From: Pseudomonas fluorescens HK44
GTDB taxonomy: Bacteria > Pseudomonadota > Gammaproteobacteria > Pseudomonadales > Pseudomonadaceae
Length of the DNA stretch: 64,000 nucleotides
Assembly: GCF_000217955.3 (NCBI RefSeq)
Contig: NZ_AFOY02000015.1
Coordinates: 1,543,744 to 1,607,743, forward strand
Direction of reading: 5' to 3'
The notes beneath the pieces are model-generated. The model searched no databases. It had not been told where the DNA came from and worked only from the letters and a program-made list of their open reading frames with translations. The position numbers and the translations under genes were made by a program. Below, piece by piece: positions 38,838 through 49,158 of the stretch. Position 1 is the stretch's first letter. Every line of letters begins with the position of its first letter.

Positions 38838-40271
38838 ATGACTTTTCTGCGCCCCACCCTGCTGACGCTCGCTTGCCTGCTAGCCTCACCAGGCTTTGCC
38901 GACGACCTGCCGTCACTTGGCGATGCCAGTTCTGCCATCGTATCGCCACAGCAGGAATACCAGCTGGGCCGCGCATGGCTAGCGATGCTGCGCAGCCAGG
39001 TGTCACAACTCAACGACCCACTGCTCAAGGACTACGTCGAAACCAGCGTCTATAAACTGGTGGAAACCAGCCAGGTCAATGACCGGCGCCTGGAGTTCAT
39101 TCTGATCAACAGCCCGCAACTCAACGCCTTCGCCGCACCCGGCGGGATTGTCGGGGTCAACGGCGGCCTGTTTCTGAATGCCCAGACCGAAAGCGAATAC
39201 GCTTCGGTACTCGCCCATGAATTGGCTCACGTGTCGCAACGCCACTTTGCTCGCGGCGTCGAAGCGTCGCAACGTATGCAAATCCCGATGATGGCCGCTC
39301 TACTCGGCGGGATCATCGTGGCCGCGGCTGGCGCCGGAGACGCCGGTATCGCCGCCATCGCCAGCACCCAGGCAGCGGCCATTCAAGAACAACTACGCTT
39401 CTCCCGGGAGAAGGAGCAAGAGGCCGACCGTATCGGTATGCTCAATCTCGAGAAAGCCGGTTACGACCCGCGCTCGATGCCGACCATGTTCGAACGTCTG
39501 ATGCGCCAGTACCGTTTCAATGCCAAACCGCCCGAATTTCTGCTGACTCACCCAGTCACCGAATCGCGGATCGCCGACACCCGCAACCGCGCCGAGCAGT
39601 TCAAACCGGGCGGCAAGGAAGACAGCCTGACGTATCAACTGATTCGCGCACGCGTCCAGTTATTCTATGAAGACAGTCCAGGTCTTGCCGCTAAACGCTT
39701 TCGCGCCCAACTCGATGAAAACCCGAAAAGCGATGTGGCTCGTTATGGCCTGGCTATCGCCCAGATCAAGGGCAGCCTGTTCAACGACGCCCGCGAGAAC
39801 CTCAAGCAGTTACTGGCCAAGTCGCCTGATGAAATCATCTACAACCTGGCGCAAGTCGATCTGGATATCGCCAACAATCGCCTGCCGGATGCACAGACGC
39901 GGGTCGACCGGATGCTCGTGCAGTACCCGCGCAACTATCCGCTGAATCAGGTGCGGGTCGACTTGTTGCTCAAGCAGAACCGCCCGTCTGACGCAGAGAA
40001 AGCCCTTGAGGCCCTGCTCAAGAACCGCCCGAACGATCCGGACGTCTGGTACATGGTGGCCGAGACTCGCGGCCTGTCCGGCAACATCATTGGCCTGCAT
40101 CAAGCCCGCGCCGAGTACTTCGCACTGATCGGCGACTACCGCCAGGCGATCCAGCAACTGGACTTCGCCAAACGTCGCGCAGGCACCAACTTCCCGCTGT
40201 CGTCACGCATCGATGCGCGTCAACGGGAACTGATGGAGCAAGAGCGCCTGGTCAAGGACATGATGGGCTGA
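38838..40271 (+). CDS. bepA: M48-family periplasmic metalloprotease BepA
   Basis: 477 residues. A signal peptide ends PGFA near residue 20. The zinc site HELAH is near residue 135 and the third ligand Glu in EKEQEADRIG near residue 195. Tetratricopeptide repeats fill residues 310-460. BepA clears stalled LptD and BAM intermediates from the outer membrane. The frame opens 15 codons upstream, but the ATG at 38838 places the signal peptide correctly. It is divergent from the tusA-like gene. Confidence 0.95.
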   Translation: MTFLRPTLLTLACLLASPGFADDLPSLGDASSAIVSPQQEYQLGRAWLAMLRSQVSQLNDPLLKDYVETSVYKLVETSQVNDRRLEFILINSPQLNAFAAPGGIVGVNGGLFLNAQTESEYASVLAHELAHVSQRHFARGVEASQRMQIPMMAALLGGIIVAAAGAGDAGIAAIASTQAAAIQEQLRFSREKEQEADRIGMLNLEKAGYDPRSMPTMFERLMRQYRFNAKPPEFLLTHPVTESRIADTRNRAEQFKPGGKEDSLTYQLIRARVQLFYEDSPGLAAKRFRAQLDENPKSDVARYGLAIAQIKGSLFNDARENLKQLLAKSPDEIIYNLAQVDLDIANNRLPDAQTRVDRMLVQYPRNYPLNQVRVDLLLKQNRPSDAEKALEALLKNRPNDPDVWYMVAETRGLSGNIIGLHQARAEYFALIGDYRQAIQQLDFAKRRAGTNFPLSSRIDARQRELMEQERLVKDMMG

Positions 40272-40286
40272 GGTTTCTTTGCCCCA

Positions 40287-40317
40287 TAAAAAAACGCCTC
40301 TTTCGAGGCGTTTTTTA
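40287..40317. terminator. Bidirectional terminator between bepA and mucD
   Basis: A perfect stem acgcctc/gaggcgt with a TTTC loop, flanked by A7 and T7, serves both convergent genes. Confidence 0.93.
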
Positions 40318-40334
40318 TTCAGTGACCAACCGGT

Positions 40335-41762
40335 TTACTCGGCCAGTTTGAAGGTAATGAAGCTGGCACGCCCTTGACGCAAGACCCGCATCGATACCGA
40401 GCGGTTCTTTGGCAGCGCCTGGGCGATTTCCGTGAACTCCTTGGCAGAACCAATCGCCTGATTGTTCAAGTGAGTAATCACGTCGCCCGGTTGCAGACCG
40501 ATCAGGGCGGCAGGACCTTCCTGAACGTCCTTGATCACCACGCCACCCTTGAGGTCGAAGGCTTTTTTCTGCTCATCGCTCAAATCGGCCACGGATACAC
40601 CCAGTCGATTGCTGCTGCGCTCGACACCAGGCTTGGCAAGGGCATCAAGCTCTTTGCCTTCCTCTGGAATCGCGCCAACCGTCAGATCGACATTTTTACG
40701 CTTGCCGTCACGAATCACTTCAAGCTTGGCTTTCTCACCTGCCTTGAGCGCACCCACCAGATGCGGCAGGTCTGCTGACATGATGATCGGCTGACCGTTC
40801 ATGCTCAGGATCACGTCACCTACCTGCAAACCACCCTTGGCAGCCGGACCGCCATCCTGGATCTGAGCCACCAGCGCACCGGCCGGCTTCTCCAGACCGA
40901 AGGACTCGGCGAGATCCTTGCTCACTTCCTGAATGACCACACCCAACCAGCCTCGGCTGACTTTCCCGCCACTTTTCAGCTGATTGGAAACATCCATGGC
41001 AACATCGATCGGGATCGCGAACGACACGCCCATGAAACCACCGGAACGGGTGTAGATCTGCGAGTTGATCCCTACCACTTCGCCCGCCAGGTTGAACAGC
41101 GGACCACCCGAGTTACCCGGGTTGATCGGCACGTCGGTCTGGATGAACGGCACATAGTTTTCGTTCGGCAGGCTGCGACCAATGGCACTGACGATGCCCT
41201 GGGTCACCGTGTGGTCAAAACCAAACGGCGAACCGATGGCAACAACCCACTGCCCGGCTTTCAGATCCTGGGATTTACCCAATTTGAGCACCGGCAGGCC
41301 TTTGCCCTCGACCTTCAGCAACGCCACATCGGAACGTGGGTCAGTGCCGATCAACTTGGCTTTCAACTCACTGCGATCGGCAAGACGCACGATGATTTCA
41401 TCAGCATCGGCGATCACATGGTTGTTGGTCAGAATGTAGCCATCAGGCGAGATGATGAACCCTGAACCCAGGGATTGCGCTTCACGCTGGCGACCACGAG
41501 GCGCACGCTGCTGTGGCGGCATGCCACGCTCGAGAAACTCGCGCAGCGCCGGCGGCAAACCTTCCAGGTCCGGAACATCCTGATTGGAGACCTTACGGTC
41601 CGGCAATTTTTGCGTGGTACTGATGTTCACTACCGCAGGCGAGGCTTGCTCGACCAACTGCGTGAAGTCAGGCAGCTCGGCCGCCTGGGCACTGACGGCC
41701 TGACCGAGTACTAATACAGCGGCAAAAATGGAGAGGTAGGATTTCAAACGTGGTATCGACAT
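40335..41762 (-). CDS. mucD: Periplasmic serine endoprotease MucD (DegP family)
   Basis: 475 residues. The signal peptide ends AQA near residue 27. The protease domain has the triad His in TNNHV near residue 115, Asp in SDVALLK near residue 145, Ser in PINPGNSGGPLF near residue 220, and then two PDZ domains (near 265-355 and 375-470). MucD removes misfolded envelope proteins and restrains AlgU activation. A GGGAG five bases before the ATG at 41760-41762 fixes the start, 29 codons inside the longer open frame. It is the last gene of the algU locus, 248 bases after mucB. Confidence 0.97.
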   Translation of the reverse strand: MSIPRLKSYLSIFAAVLVLGQAVSAQAAELPDFTQLVEQASPAVVNISTTQKLPDRKVSNQDVPDLEGLPPALREFLERGMPPQQRAPRGRQREAQSLGSGFIISPDGYILTNNHVIADADEIIVRLADRSELKAKLIGTDPRSDVALLKVEGKGLPVLKLGKSQDLKAGQWVVAIGSPFGFDHTVTQGIVSAIGRSLPNENYVPFIQTDVPINPGNSGGPLFNLAGEVVGINSQIYTRSGGFMGVSFAIPIDVAMDVSNQLKSGGKVSRGWLGVVIQEVSKDLAESFGLEKPAGALVAQIQDGGPAAKGGLQVGDVILSMNGQPIIMSADLPHLVGALKAGEKAKLEVIRDGKRKNVDLTVGAIPEEGKELDALAKPGVERSSNRLGVSVADLSDEQKKAFDLKGGVVIKDVQEGPAALIGLQPGDVITHLNNQAIGSAKEFTEIAQALPKNRSVSMRVLRQGRASFITFKLAE

Positions 41763-41834
41763 ACGGCTCCCGTTACGACGAGCATGGTTAAGCGATATGG
41801 AGCAAGGAATACCGGGAAACATACACCGGTACTT

Positions 41835-41849
41835 TTGTTCCGGGAACAA
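41835..41849. promoter_or_regulatory. Perfect 15-base palindrome between mucB and mucD
   Basis: TTGTTCC-G-GGAACAA lies 73 bases upstream of the mucD start. It is followed at 41860-41877 by a CAGAGCC/GGCTCTG hairpin. The dyad could be an operator for a separate mucD promoter; no regulator is named. Confidence 0.45.
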
Positions 41850-42010
41850 CAAACAAGGCCAGAGCCGTGGGGCTCTGACCTATAGAAAATTTTTGGGGAT
41901 TTTGCAAATAGAAATGCTCACCAAACATTTCAACATCTCAATTGTGGAGTGGACAATTGCTGACCTCTTTCACAACCAACCGACTGCCCGATGAGCGTCA
42001 TCGGATCAGC

Positions 42011-42970
42011 TCACTGCTTGGCCGCAGTGGTATTGGCACGCATGGAGAGTGCAATGCGCTCAGCGGTGCCGATCGGAATTTCGCCGACTACAGTGACCAT
42101 CATCTCGCCTTCAGGCGTGGTCAGACGTCGCGAAACCGCAACGGTCGGGCCTAACTGAGTACGTGTATCGGTAACCACCGCGCCATTGAGCGGCTCCAGG
42201 AACACCGAAAAACGCGCCAGGCCATCGTCATACATCAAGCTGCTGATCTGGACCTTGGTCTGCGGATCCTGGCGTGCACTACTGCTGCTGAGCTCGAAGC
42301 CAGGTGGCAACCAGTCGGAATGCCATACCTGAGCGGTTTTCACCGCTAATGCCTTGTCGCTGTCGAGCGCCACAGCCTTGCACTCGGAAGTGGCTTGCAG
42401 ATCACGCTCAGTCGGCATGTCAGCCGTATCCAGTCGAGTAAACTGGAAACGCTCCAGCAACTGCCCCTTGTCATTCAACAGCAATGATTTCAACGGCAAG
42501 CCGGTTTCGCGGTCCAGGTGCAATTCAAAGCCATAACGATGCTGATCACGCGGCGTCAATGAAACGATGACCGCCGGGCGCCCAGCCACGCGCGACTTGC
42601 CGATGACGGCAAGGTCATACCAATTCTTGAGCTTTTGTGGATCGAGCGCACGACCAGAAGAGTCGGGAGTATCCCCCAGCCCCGCCACCAGGCTGCCGCT
42701 GACGCATTGAGTATGCCCATCAATACGTACGACTTCCTGAGCAGAACCGTCAAGCTGAAGCAAACGCTCGCGGACTTTGCCATCCTGGACGCGGTGCCAG
42801 ATGTTGTGGGTAGAAAAACTACCGTTACGCTCGTAGACGAAAGTGCCTTGGAAGCTTTGCTGTTGTTCGGCCTGGCCCAGGCGGGTCAACCAGTCCTGAG
42901 CCTCATCGGCATAGGCTGGGACAACAAACCAGCCAGTCACCAGCAGCGTAAGTAGAGGGATGGCGCGCAT
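42011..42970 (-). CDS. mucB: AlgU negative regulator MucB (RseB)
   Basis: 319 residues with a signal peptide ending AYA near residue 21. The LolA-like N-terminal fold carries QSFQGTFVYERNGSF near residue 38 and the C-terminal domain WLPPGFELSSSS near residue 220. MucB binds the periplasmic part of MucA and protects it from proteolysis until LPS or porin stress. Eight bases separate it from mucA. Confidence 0.96.
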   Translation of the reverse strand: MRAIPLLTLLVTGWFVVPAYADEAQDWLTRLGQAEQQQSFQGTFVYERNGSFSTHNIWHRVQDGKVRERLLQLDGSAQEVVRIDGHTQCVSGSLVAGLGDTPDSSGRALDPQKLKNWYDLAVIGKSRVAGRPAVIVSLTPRDQHRYGFELHLDRETGLPLKSLLLNDKGQLLERFQFTRLDTADMPTERDLQATSECKAVALDSDKALAVKTAQVWHSDWLPPGFELSSSSARQDPQTKVQISSLMYDDGLARFSVFLEPLNGAVVTDTRTQLGPTVAVSRRLTTPEGEMMVTVVGEIPIGTAERIALSMRANTTAAKQ

Positions 42971-42978
42971 GATCCTCC

Positions 42979-43566
42979 TTAACGGTTTTCCATGCTTGCC
43001 GCACGAGCGTAAGGCAGAGCACTTTCAGTGCCTTTCAGTGCAGCTTGTTGAGCATGTTGGCGCAAGTAGCCTGGCAGACGTTGATCATGCCAGCCCGGCT
43101 GACCTTGCAATACGCCGTTGGCCATAGGACCAGTGGCTTGCGAACTCTCATTGTAGCCTGCCAAAACGGCTGGGCCTTTTACTTGAGGAACGGCCAGAGC
43201 CGGTTGAGTGGAATGCTGGGCCAATTCGACACCGGCGATCTCATCCTGGTTGTACAGACGCACTCCCGCCAGAACAGCAAGGGTCACCGATGCAGCCACA
43301 GCCAGACGACCCACAGTACGCCACGGACCACGAGTGGCCTTGACCGGTACGGCTTCGTCAGCCAGGGCAGCAGAAACGGCCGAAGCAATATCCAGACGAG
43401 GGATCAGCAGGTCCTTGTGCATGACTGCACGAGCGACTTGGTAACGGGCCCAGGTCTCGCGGGTTTCAACATCGTCAAAGGCATTTAATACCCGACGCAA
43501 TTCCAGTTCGTCCGCTTCGTTATCCATCACTGCGGACAGCGATTCCTGCAGGGCTTCACGACTCAT
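42979..43566 (-). CDS. mucA: Anti-sigma factor MucA
   Basis: 195 residues. The cytoplasmic AlgU-binding part is MSREALQESLSAVMDNEAD to about residue 80, one membrane helix is near residues 86-102 (GRLAVAASVTLAVLAGV), then a periplasmic domain that holds MucB. The frame is intact to its natural end, so there is no mucoidy-type truncation. A GAGG lies before the ATG at 43564-43566; 31 bases separate it from algU. Confidence 0.97.
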   Translation of the reverse strand: MSREALQESLSAVMDNEADELELRRVLNAFDDVETRETWARYQVARAVMHKDLLIPRLDIASAVSAALADEAVPVKATRGPWRTVGRLAVAASVTLAVLAGVRLYNQDEIAGVELAQHSTQPALAVPQVKGPAVLAGYNESSQATGPMANGVLQGQPGWHDQRLPGYLRQHAQQAALKGTESALPYARAASMENR

Positions 43567-43597
43567 GGCGGTTCCTCTCTTGGCTGTCGCCGCTGTC

Positions 43598-44179
43598 TCA
43601 GCTTTCCTGCAACAACGGCTGCAGGGCTTTATCGATGGCTTCCCGAGCGCGGAAAATCCGGGAGCGCACGGTACCCACCGGACACTGCATGACGCTCGCA
43701 ATGTCCTCGTAACTCAGACCATCGAATTCACGTAAAGTTAATGCCGTACGTAAATCTTCTGGCAATTGCTGGATGGTTCGATGGACGGTGCCTTCGATCT
43801 CATCACGCAGCAATGCACGCTCCGGCGATTCGAGATCCTTGAGGCCATGATCGCCATCGTAGAACTCTGCATCCTCTGAACTGACATCGCTATCCGGCGG
43901 CCGACGGCCGCGTGAAACCAGATAGTTTTTCGCCGTGTTGATGGCGATTCGGTAAAGCCATGTATAAAACGCGCTGTCGCCGCGAAAATTTCCAAGTGCA
44001 CGGTAGGCCTTGATAAAGGCTTCCTGTGCGACATCCTGGGCTTCATGGGTGTCGTGCACGAAACGCACGATCAACCCGAGAATTTTGTGCTGGTATTTCA
44101 GCACTAGCAGATCGAAAGCGCGCTTGTCGCCGCGTTGAACGCGCTCGACCAGCTGCTGATCCTCTTCCTGGGTTAGCAT
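43598..44179 (-). CDS. algU: Extracytoplasmic-function sigma factor AlgU (sigma-22)
   Basis: 193 residues, the exact family length. Region 2 holds DLLVLKYQHKILGLIVRFVH and FYTWLYRIAINTAKNYLV; region 4 holds LPEDLRTALTLREFDGLSYE and VGTVRSRIFRARE. It directs the envelope-stress and alginate regulon. AGGAG five bases before the ATG at 44177-44179 selects MLTQEEDQQL over the upstream MFM. An AlgU-type promoter lies 60 bases upstream. Confidence 0.98.
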   Translation of the reverse strand: MLTQEEDQQLVERVQRGDKRAFDLLVLKYQHKILGLIVRFVHDTHEAQDVAQEAFIKAYRALGNFRGDSAFYTWLYRIAINTAKNYLVSRGRRPPDSDVSSEDAEFYDGDHGLKDLESPERALLRDEIEGTVHRTIQQLPEDLRTALTLREFDGLSYEDIASVMQCPVGTVRSRIFRAREAIDKALQPLLQES

Positions 44180-44238
44180 GAACACTCCTCGATAAGCTCA
44201 GAGGAGGCTTGCATAACTAATCGATCAGGCTTGCAAAC

Positions 44239-44265
44239 ATAGACTCGGGCTTTTCGCAAAAGTTC
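44239..44265 (-). promoter_or_regulatory. AlgU (sigma-22) dependent autoregulatory promoter
   Basis: On the minus strand GAACTT (44260-44265) is followed after 16 bases by TCTAT (44239-44243), the consensus of AlgU promoters. It lies about 60 bases before the algU start, so algU is probably autoregulated. Confidence 0.85.
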
Positions 44266-44736
44266 TCCCCCTCCAAGCAAGTTTCCTGCGCGCTCTGATT
44301 TGGCACACACGAAAGACGCAGCACAGGCTGAGCCGGCTACGCGAATAATCTTTTCGTCGAATCCACCCGCAATGACCAAAACACAAATCCTGCGTGAAGC
44401 CGACGCTGCTCCTTGTTTCAGGCAACCTTCTATTGAGCTTGAGCGCTTGGCAAAGTTCCCAACCTTTATAGTCATGCGAAACGAATAATGTATGACCACG
44501 CGGCGAAAAACAGCACTTCATCGGCGATCAGGCTGCCTTATCGTCGATCCCGCGTGCAAATCGCCCTACACAGCCATCTGTCTTTTCCGTCACAGTAGTT
44601 TCACATTGCCACGTAGGCCCGACTATTGTGCCGATCCACCCCTCTATATACTAGTGCACTGTGTGGCTGTCTCGACTCGCCGATTCAGGTGTCTTGCGCC
44701 AACCCCGACCCGGGTCGCTTTGAGCGGAATCCTGAA
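44266..44736. other. algU / nadB divergent region, no gene seen
   Basis: About 470 bases upstream of the AlgU promoter, with several weak reading frames but none with an SD or family pattern. A TATATACT box near 44645 could belong to nadB. Confidence 0.45.
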
Positions 44737-46353
44737 ATGAGCCAACAGTTTCAACATGATGTTCTGGTGATTGGCAGCGGCGCTGCCGGTTTGAGTCTGG
44801 CACTGACCTTGCCCGATCATTTGCACATTGCCGTACTGAGCAAAGGCAACCTCGCCAACGGTTCGACCTACTGGGCCCAGGGCGGTGTCGCTGCCGTACT
44901 GGATGACACCGATACCGTTGAATCCCACGTCGATGACACCCTCAACGCTGGCGGAGGTCTGTGCCACAAGGACGCCGTGCGTTTTACCGTCGAGCATAGC
45001 CGCGAAGCCATTCAATGGTTGATCGATCAGGGCGTGCCATTCACCCGCGATGAACAGTCCCGCACTGAAGACGGCGGTTTCGAGTTTCATTTGACCCGCG
45101 AGGGCGGCCACAGTCATCGACGTATTATTCATGCCGCCGACGCCACAGGCGCCGCGATTTTCAATACGTTGCTTGATCAAGCTCGGCAACGACCGAACAT
45201 CGAGTTGCTGGAGCAACGGGTCGCCGTTGATCTGATCACCGAAAAGCGCCTGGGCCTGGAAGGTGATCGCTGCCTTGGTGCCTACGTGCTCAATCGCGGC
45301 ACCGGTGAAGTCGATACCTATGGTGCGCGGTTCGTGATCCTCGCCTCCGGCGGTGCCGCGAAAGTCTATCTCTACACCAGCAACCCCGACGGTGCTTGCG
45401 GCGACGGCATTGCGATGGCCTGGCGCTCGGGCTGCCGGGTGGCGAATCTGGAGTTCAACCAGTTCCACCCCACCTGCCTCTACCACCCACAAGCCAAAAG
45501 CTTCCTGATTACCGAAGCCCTGCGTGGTGAAGGCGCACATTTGAAGCTGCCGAACGGCGAACGCTTCATGCAGCGCTTTGACCCTCGCGCCGAACTGGCG
45601 CCACGGGACATCGTCGCCCGGGCAATCGACCATGAAATGAAGCGCCTGGGTATCGACTGCGTCTATCTGGACATCAGCCACAAACCTGCATCTTTCATCA
45701 AGTCGCACTTCCCGACGGTGTACGAACGCTGCCTGGAATTTTCCATCGACATCACCAAGCAGCCGATCCCGGTGGTCCCGGCCGCGCATTACACCTGCGG
45801 CGGCGTCATGGTCGACCAACACGGCCGCACCGACGTGCCTGGCCTGTATGCAATTGGCGAAACCAGCTTCACCGGCCTGCACGGTGCCAACCGCATGGCC
45901 AGCAATTCGCTGCTGGAATGCTTCGTTTATGCCCGTTCGGCGGCGGCCGACATTCTTGAACAACTGCCTGAAGTCGCGATTCCGAGCGCCCTGCCCGCCT
46001 GGGACGCCAGCCAGGTCACCGACTCCGACGAAGACGTGATCATTGCGCACAACTGGGACGAGCTTCGGCGGTTCATGTGGGACTACGTGGGCATCGTGCG
46101 CACCAACAAGCGCCTGCAACGCGCCCAGCATCGCGTGCGCCTGCTGCTGGACGAGATCGACGAGTTCTATAGCAACTACAAGGTCAGCCGGGATTTGATC
46201 GAACTGCGCAACCTGGCTCAGGTGGCCGAACTGATGATTCGCTCAGCCATGGAGCGCAAGGAAAGTCGTGGCCTGCATTACACCCTCGATTACCCGAACA
46301 TGCTGCCAGAAGCGCTGGACACTATTCTGGTGCCGCCCACCTACGCCGACTGA
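44737..46353 (+). CDS. nadB: L-aspartate oxidase
   Basis: 538 residues. The FAD motif [15 protein letters not shown] is near residue 10, [16 protein letters not shown] near residue 42, and [20 protein letters not shown] near residue 350. It oxidises aspartate to iminoaspartate, the first step of NAD synthesis. The frame runs open from 44626 but the ATG at 44737 gives [13 protein letters not shown], the family N-terminus. It is divergent from algU, as in other pseudomonads. Confidence 0.97.
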   Translation: MSQQFQHDVLVIGSGAAGLSLALTLPDHLHIAVLSKGNLANGSTYWAQGGVAAVLDDTDTVESHVDDTLNAGGGLCHKDAVRFTVEHSREAIQWLIDQGVPFTRDEQSRTEDGGFEFHLTREGGHSHRRIIHAADATGAAIFNTLLDQARQRPNIELLEQRVAVDLITEKRLGLEGDRCLGAYVLNRGTGEVDTYGARFVILASGGAAKVYLYTSNPDGACGDGIAMAWRSGCRVANLEFNQFHPTCLYHPQAKSFLITEALRGEGAHLKLPNGERFMQRFDPRAELAPRDIVARAIDHEMKRLGIDCVYLDISHKPASFIKSHFPTVYERCLEFSIDITKQPIPVVPAAHYTCGGVMVDQHGRTDVPGLYAIGETSFTGLHGANRMASNSLLECFVYARSAAADILEQLPEVAIPSALPAWDASQVTDSDEDVIIAHNWDELRRFMWDYVGIVRTNKRLQRAQHRVRLLLDEIDEFYSNYKVSRDLIELRNLAQVAELMIRSAMERKESRGLHYTLDYPNMLPEALDTILVPPTYAD

Positions 46354-46774
46354 ACTTGAGCCGGACCCGCAGGCGTCGGTGAACATCCGTCGCCTGCGCA
46401 TCGCGCGGCACACAGATCGCCCGGACCCGCCGTTCGCCTTTCAGACGAAAACGCAACACGACGACCAACGGTAGCGCCAGGCTGTCCGGACATAATTGCA
46501 CGGATTGCCAACCCGATAGCCGATTCCACAACTGCCAACCATCAGCGTCCCGACGCAAACCGCGAAATGCCTGCGGGTGCGTCAGCAGAATCTGTCGCGG
46601 CAACACCCAAAAACCGTGAGCCACGCACAGCGCAATGCCGAGCAAACTGGCCCATAGCGGTATAGAGAGCAGCAATAGCGAACCCAGCGCGAGCAGCTGG
46701 GCGAGAAGATAAGCCGCCAGCAATTGCCGTGAGGCATGCCAGCGGCACTCAAACGGGTTACTTGGGTTGGACAC
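46322..46774 (-). CDS. YgfX family membrane protein
   Basis: 150 residues with two membrane helices near residues 18-55 ([19 protein letters not shown]) and a C-terminal basic beta domain. YgfX lies with sdhE in E. coli, where it has been named CptA. The C-terminal end overlaps nadB by 32 bases and its start overlaps sdhE by 17 bases. Confidence 0.85.
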   Translation of the reverse strand: MSNPSNPFECRWHASRQLLAAYLLAQLLALGSLLLLSIPLWASLLGIALCVAHGFWVLPRQILLTHPQAFRGLRRDADGWQLWNRLSGWQSVQLCPDSLALPLVVVLRFRLKGERRVRAICVPRDAQATDVHRRLRVRLKFSRRRWAAPE

Positions 46775-47012
46775 GGTCCAGAATCATGCGAACCATGCGC
46801 TGCAGCTCAGGGTCTTCCGATTCGGCGCGTTCCATGAACCAGCCGAACATGTCCTGATCTTCGCATTCGAGCAGTTTGCGATAGCACTCGCGATCAACAT
46901 CGTTGAGGTGCGGATAGACCTCTTTGACAAACGGCACGAGCAACACGTCAAGCTCGAGCATGCCGCGGCGGCTGTGCCAGTAGAGGCGGTTCAGTTCAAC
47001 ATCTTCGACCAT
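46758..47012 (-). CDS. sdhE: FAD assembly factor SdhE (YgfY)
   Basis: 84 residues with the RGxxE motif RRGMLELD near residue 15 and the DQDMFGWFM helix. It aids covalent flavin attachment to succinate dehydrogenase and fumarate reductase. It is coupled to ygfX by a 17-base overlap, and divergent from ygfZ. Confidence 0.95.
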   Translation of the reverse strand: MVEDVELNRLYWHSRRGMLELDVLLVPFVKEVYPHLNDVDRECYRKLLECEDQDMFGWFMERAESEDPELQRMVRMILDRVQPK

Positions 47013-47161
47013 GGAGCGCTCCTCAAATAGAGCGCAAGTATACAGCCCCTATCCGTGTCGAACAGTCGGCTTTGGTCGGGCACCCTCGATCCTTTGTGAA
47101 CTACCCATTTCAAGGGCGCCCCCTTATGATGTCCTCCAGACTCTTTACCCTGCGATGACCC

Positions 47162-48103
47162 ATGGCCGATTCTGCTTTTTTCTGCACCTTGTCCCATGAA
47201 GGCGTGCTCGCCGTTCGCGGCTCCGACGCCAGCAAGTTCCTTCAGGGGCAATTGACCTGCAACCTCAATTACCTGAGCGACACCCAGGCCAGCCTTGGTG
47301 CACGCTGCACCCAGAAAGGCCGCATGCAGTCGAGTTTTCGCATCCTGCTGGAAGGTGACGGGGTGCTGTTGGCGATGGCCAGCGAGTTGCTGGAGCCACA
47401 ACTGGCGGACCTGAAAAAGTACGCGGTGTTCTCCAAATCCAGATTGACCGACGAAAGCGCTGCCTGGATTCGCTTTGGCCTGCAGCACGCAGAAGCCGTC
47501 CTGTCCGGCCTGGGCCTGGCACTTCCCCGGGAAGACGGCACCGTTGCCCGCGCAGGCGGCTTGATTGCCATTCGTGTGTCATCCGATCGCGTCGAACTCT
47601 GGGCGGCGGCCAGTCAGGCCGACACCTTGCGCAACACGCTGGGCGCACTGCTGCCTGAAGGCAATCTGAACCAGTGGCTGCTCGGGCAGATCCGCGCCGG
47701 CATCGGCCAGGTGATGCCGCAAACCCGCGAGCTGTTCATACCGCAAATGCTCAATCTGCAAGCGGTGGGCGGCGTGAGCTTCAAGAAAGGTTGCTACACC
47801 GGCCAGGAAATCGTCGCGCGCATGCAGTACCTGGGCAAACTCAAGCGTCGGTTGTATCGCCTGCAACTCGACACCGCCGAACTGCCCGAGCCTGGCACTG
47901 CACTGTTTTCCCCAACCCACGGCAGTTCCATTGGTGAAGTGGTGATCGCCGCGCACGCCGAACAGAACATCGAGCTGTTGGCGGTGCTGCAAGCCGAAGC
48001 CGCGGATAGCGGCGACGTGCACCTTGGCGCCCTGGAGGGCCCGGCCCTGCACCTGCTTGACCTGCCTTACCCACTGGATCGTGACCTTGAGATCCAGCGT
48101 TAA
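47162..48103 (+). CDS. ygfZ: Folate-binding protein YgfZ
   Basis: 313 residues. The signature KGCYTGQEIVARMQYLGKLK near residue 223 with its conserved Cys defines YgfZ/GcvT-like proteins. It helps make or repair Fe-S clusters using folate. The neighbourhood ygfZ-sdhE-ygfX is the same as in E. coli. Confidence 0.95.
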   Translation: MADSAFFCTLSHEGVLAVRGSDASKFLQGQLTCNLNYLSDTQASLGARCTQKGRMQSSFRILLEGDGVLLAMASELLEPQLADLKKYAVFSKSRLTDESAAWIRFGLQHAEAVLSGLGLALPREDGTVARAGGLIAIRVSSDRVELWAAASQADTLRNTLGALLPEGNLNQWLLGQIRAGIGQVMPQTRELFIPQMLNLQAVGGVSFKKGCYTGQEIVARMQYLGKLKRRLYRLQLDTAELPEPGTALFSPTHGSSIGEVVIAAHAEQNIELLAVLQAEAADSGDVHLGALEGPALHLLDLPYPLDRDLEIQR

Positions 48104-48139
48104 TTGCAGCATTTTTTTGCAATACCCTAGAGAAACTCA

Positions 48140-48961
48140 ATGAGCGAGCTGGCGGAAAAGGTCCAACAGGATTTGGTTGAGGCCATCGATAACGATGACC
48201 TGGTTCTGCCAACGTTGCCGGAAGTGGCCTTGCAGATTCGCAAGGCTGCCGAAGACCCGGAAATCAGCGTCGCCACCCTGAGCAAAGTCATCGGCCGCGA
48301 CACCGCGCTGTCCGCGTGCTTGATCAAGGTGGTCAACAGTCCGTTGCTGCGTGCCGCTCAGGAAGTGACCGATCTGCACACGGCAATCACCCGATTGGGC
48401 ATCAATTACAGCAGCAACCTGGCTATCGGCCTGGTCATGGAACAGATTTTCCATGCCCGCTCCGACGTGGTGGAACAGAAGATGCGCGAAGTCTGGCGCA
48501 AAAGTCTGGAAATCGCCGGTGTCAGCTATGCGCTGTGCCGCACTCATACCCAATTGAAACCGGATCAGGCGGCCCTTGGCGGGCTGGTGCATCAGATCGG
48601 CGTGCTGCCGATTCTGACCTACGCCGAAGACCACTACGAGCTGCTGTCAGATCCGGTCAGCCTCAACCATGTGATCGAACACATTCATCCGCTGCTCGGT
48701 GACAAGCTGCTGCAGGTCTGGGAGTTTCCGGAAATGCTGGTGAAGCTGCCGGGGCTGTTTCTGGACCTCAAACGTCAGTCCGAACAGCTCGATTATGTCG
48801 ACCTGGTGCAAATAGCCAGCCTGTATTGCCACAAGGACACCGATCATCCGCTGTCCAGAATCGATGTGCTCGGCGTGCCGGCGTTCAAAAAACTGGGGAT
48901 TGATCCAGAGAACACGGCGATGTGCAGTGACCTGGAAGAGTCACGCTCGATGTTCTATTGA
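48140..48961 (+). CDS. HDOD-domain signalling protein
   Basis: 273 residues, a single HDOD domain: LVLPTLPEVALQIRKAAEDP near residue 20, LSKVIGRDTALSACLIKVVN, and HQIGVLPILTYAED near residue 150, where HD-domain metal ligands are missing as usual. Such proteins act in stress and motility signalling without known catalysis. It lies 36 bases after ygfZ and is probably co-transcribed. Confidence 0.9.
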   Translation: MSELAEKVQQDLVEAIDNDDLVLPTLPEVALQIRKAAEDPEISVATLSKVIGRDTALSACLIKVVNSPLLRAAQEVTDLHTAITRLGINYSSNLAIGLVMEQIFHARSDVVEQKMREVWRKSLEIAGVSYALCRTHTQLKPDQAALGGLVHQIGVLPILTYAEDHYELLSDPVSLNHVIEHIHPLLGDKLLQVWEFPEMLVKLPGLFLDLKRQSEQLDYVDLVQIASLYCHKDTDHPLSRIDVLGVPAFKKLGIDPENTAMCSDLEESRSMFY

Positions 48962-48978
48962 TCGCTGCAGAGGGGCTT

Positions 48979-49128
48979 CTGTGGCGAGGGGGCTTGTCGG
49001 AACGCCGCACCGCCCTGTTCGGCTGCGAAGCAGTCGTAAAATCGGATGAGTCGTTGATTCAGATAAAACGCGGTAACCATTCTTGGGACCGCTTCGCGCT
49101 CCAGCGGGGGCAAGCCCCCTCGCCACAG
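48979..49128. repeat. REPIN
   Basis: Inverted arms 48979-48997 (ctgtggcgagggggcttg) and 49111-49128 enclose about 110 bases with further dyads. The loop resembles that of the copy at 56852-57002. Confidence 0.9.
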
Positions 49129-49158
49129 GTATTGTGTTTCGCTCGCAGGAAATCAGCC

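Noticed and set aside
44626-44736. Upstream extension of nadB
   Set aside because: Contains no family similarity; the ATG at 44737 gives the normal N-terminus.
48979-49128. Possible CRISPR-like repeats
   Set aside because: Only two inverted arms, not direct repeats with spacers; it is a REPIN.
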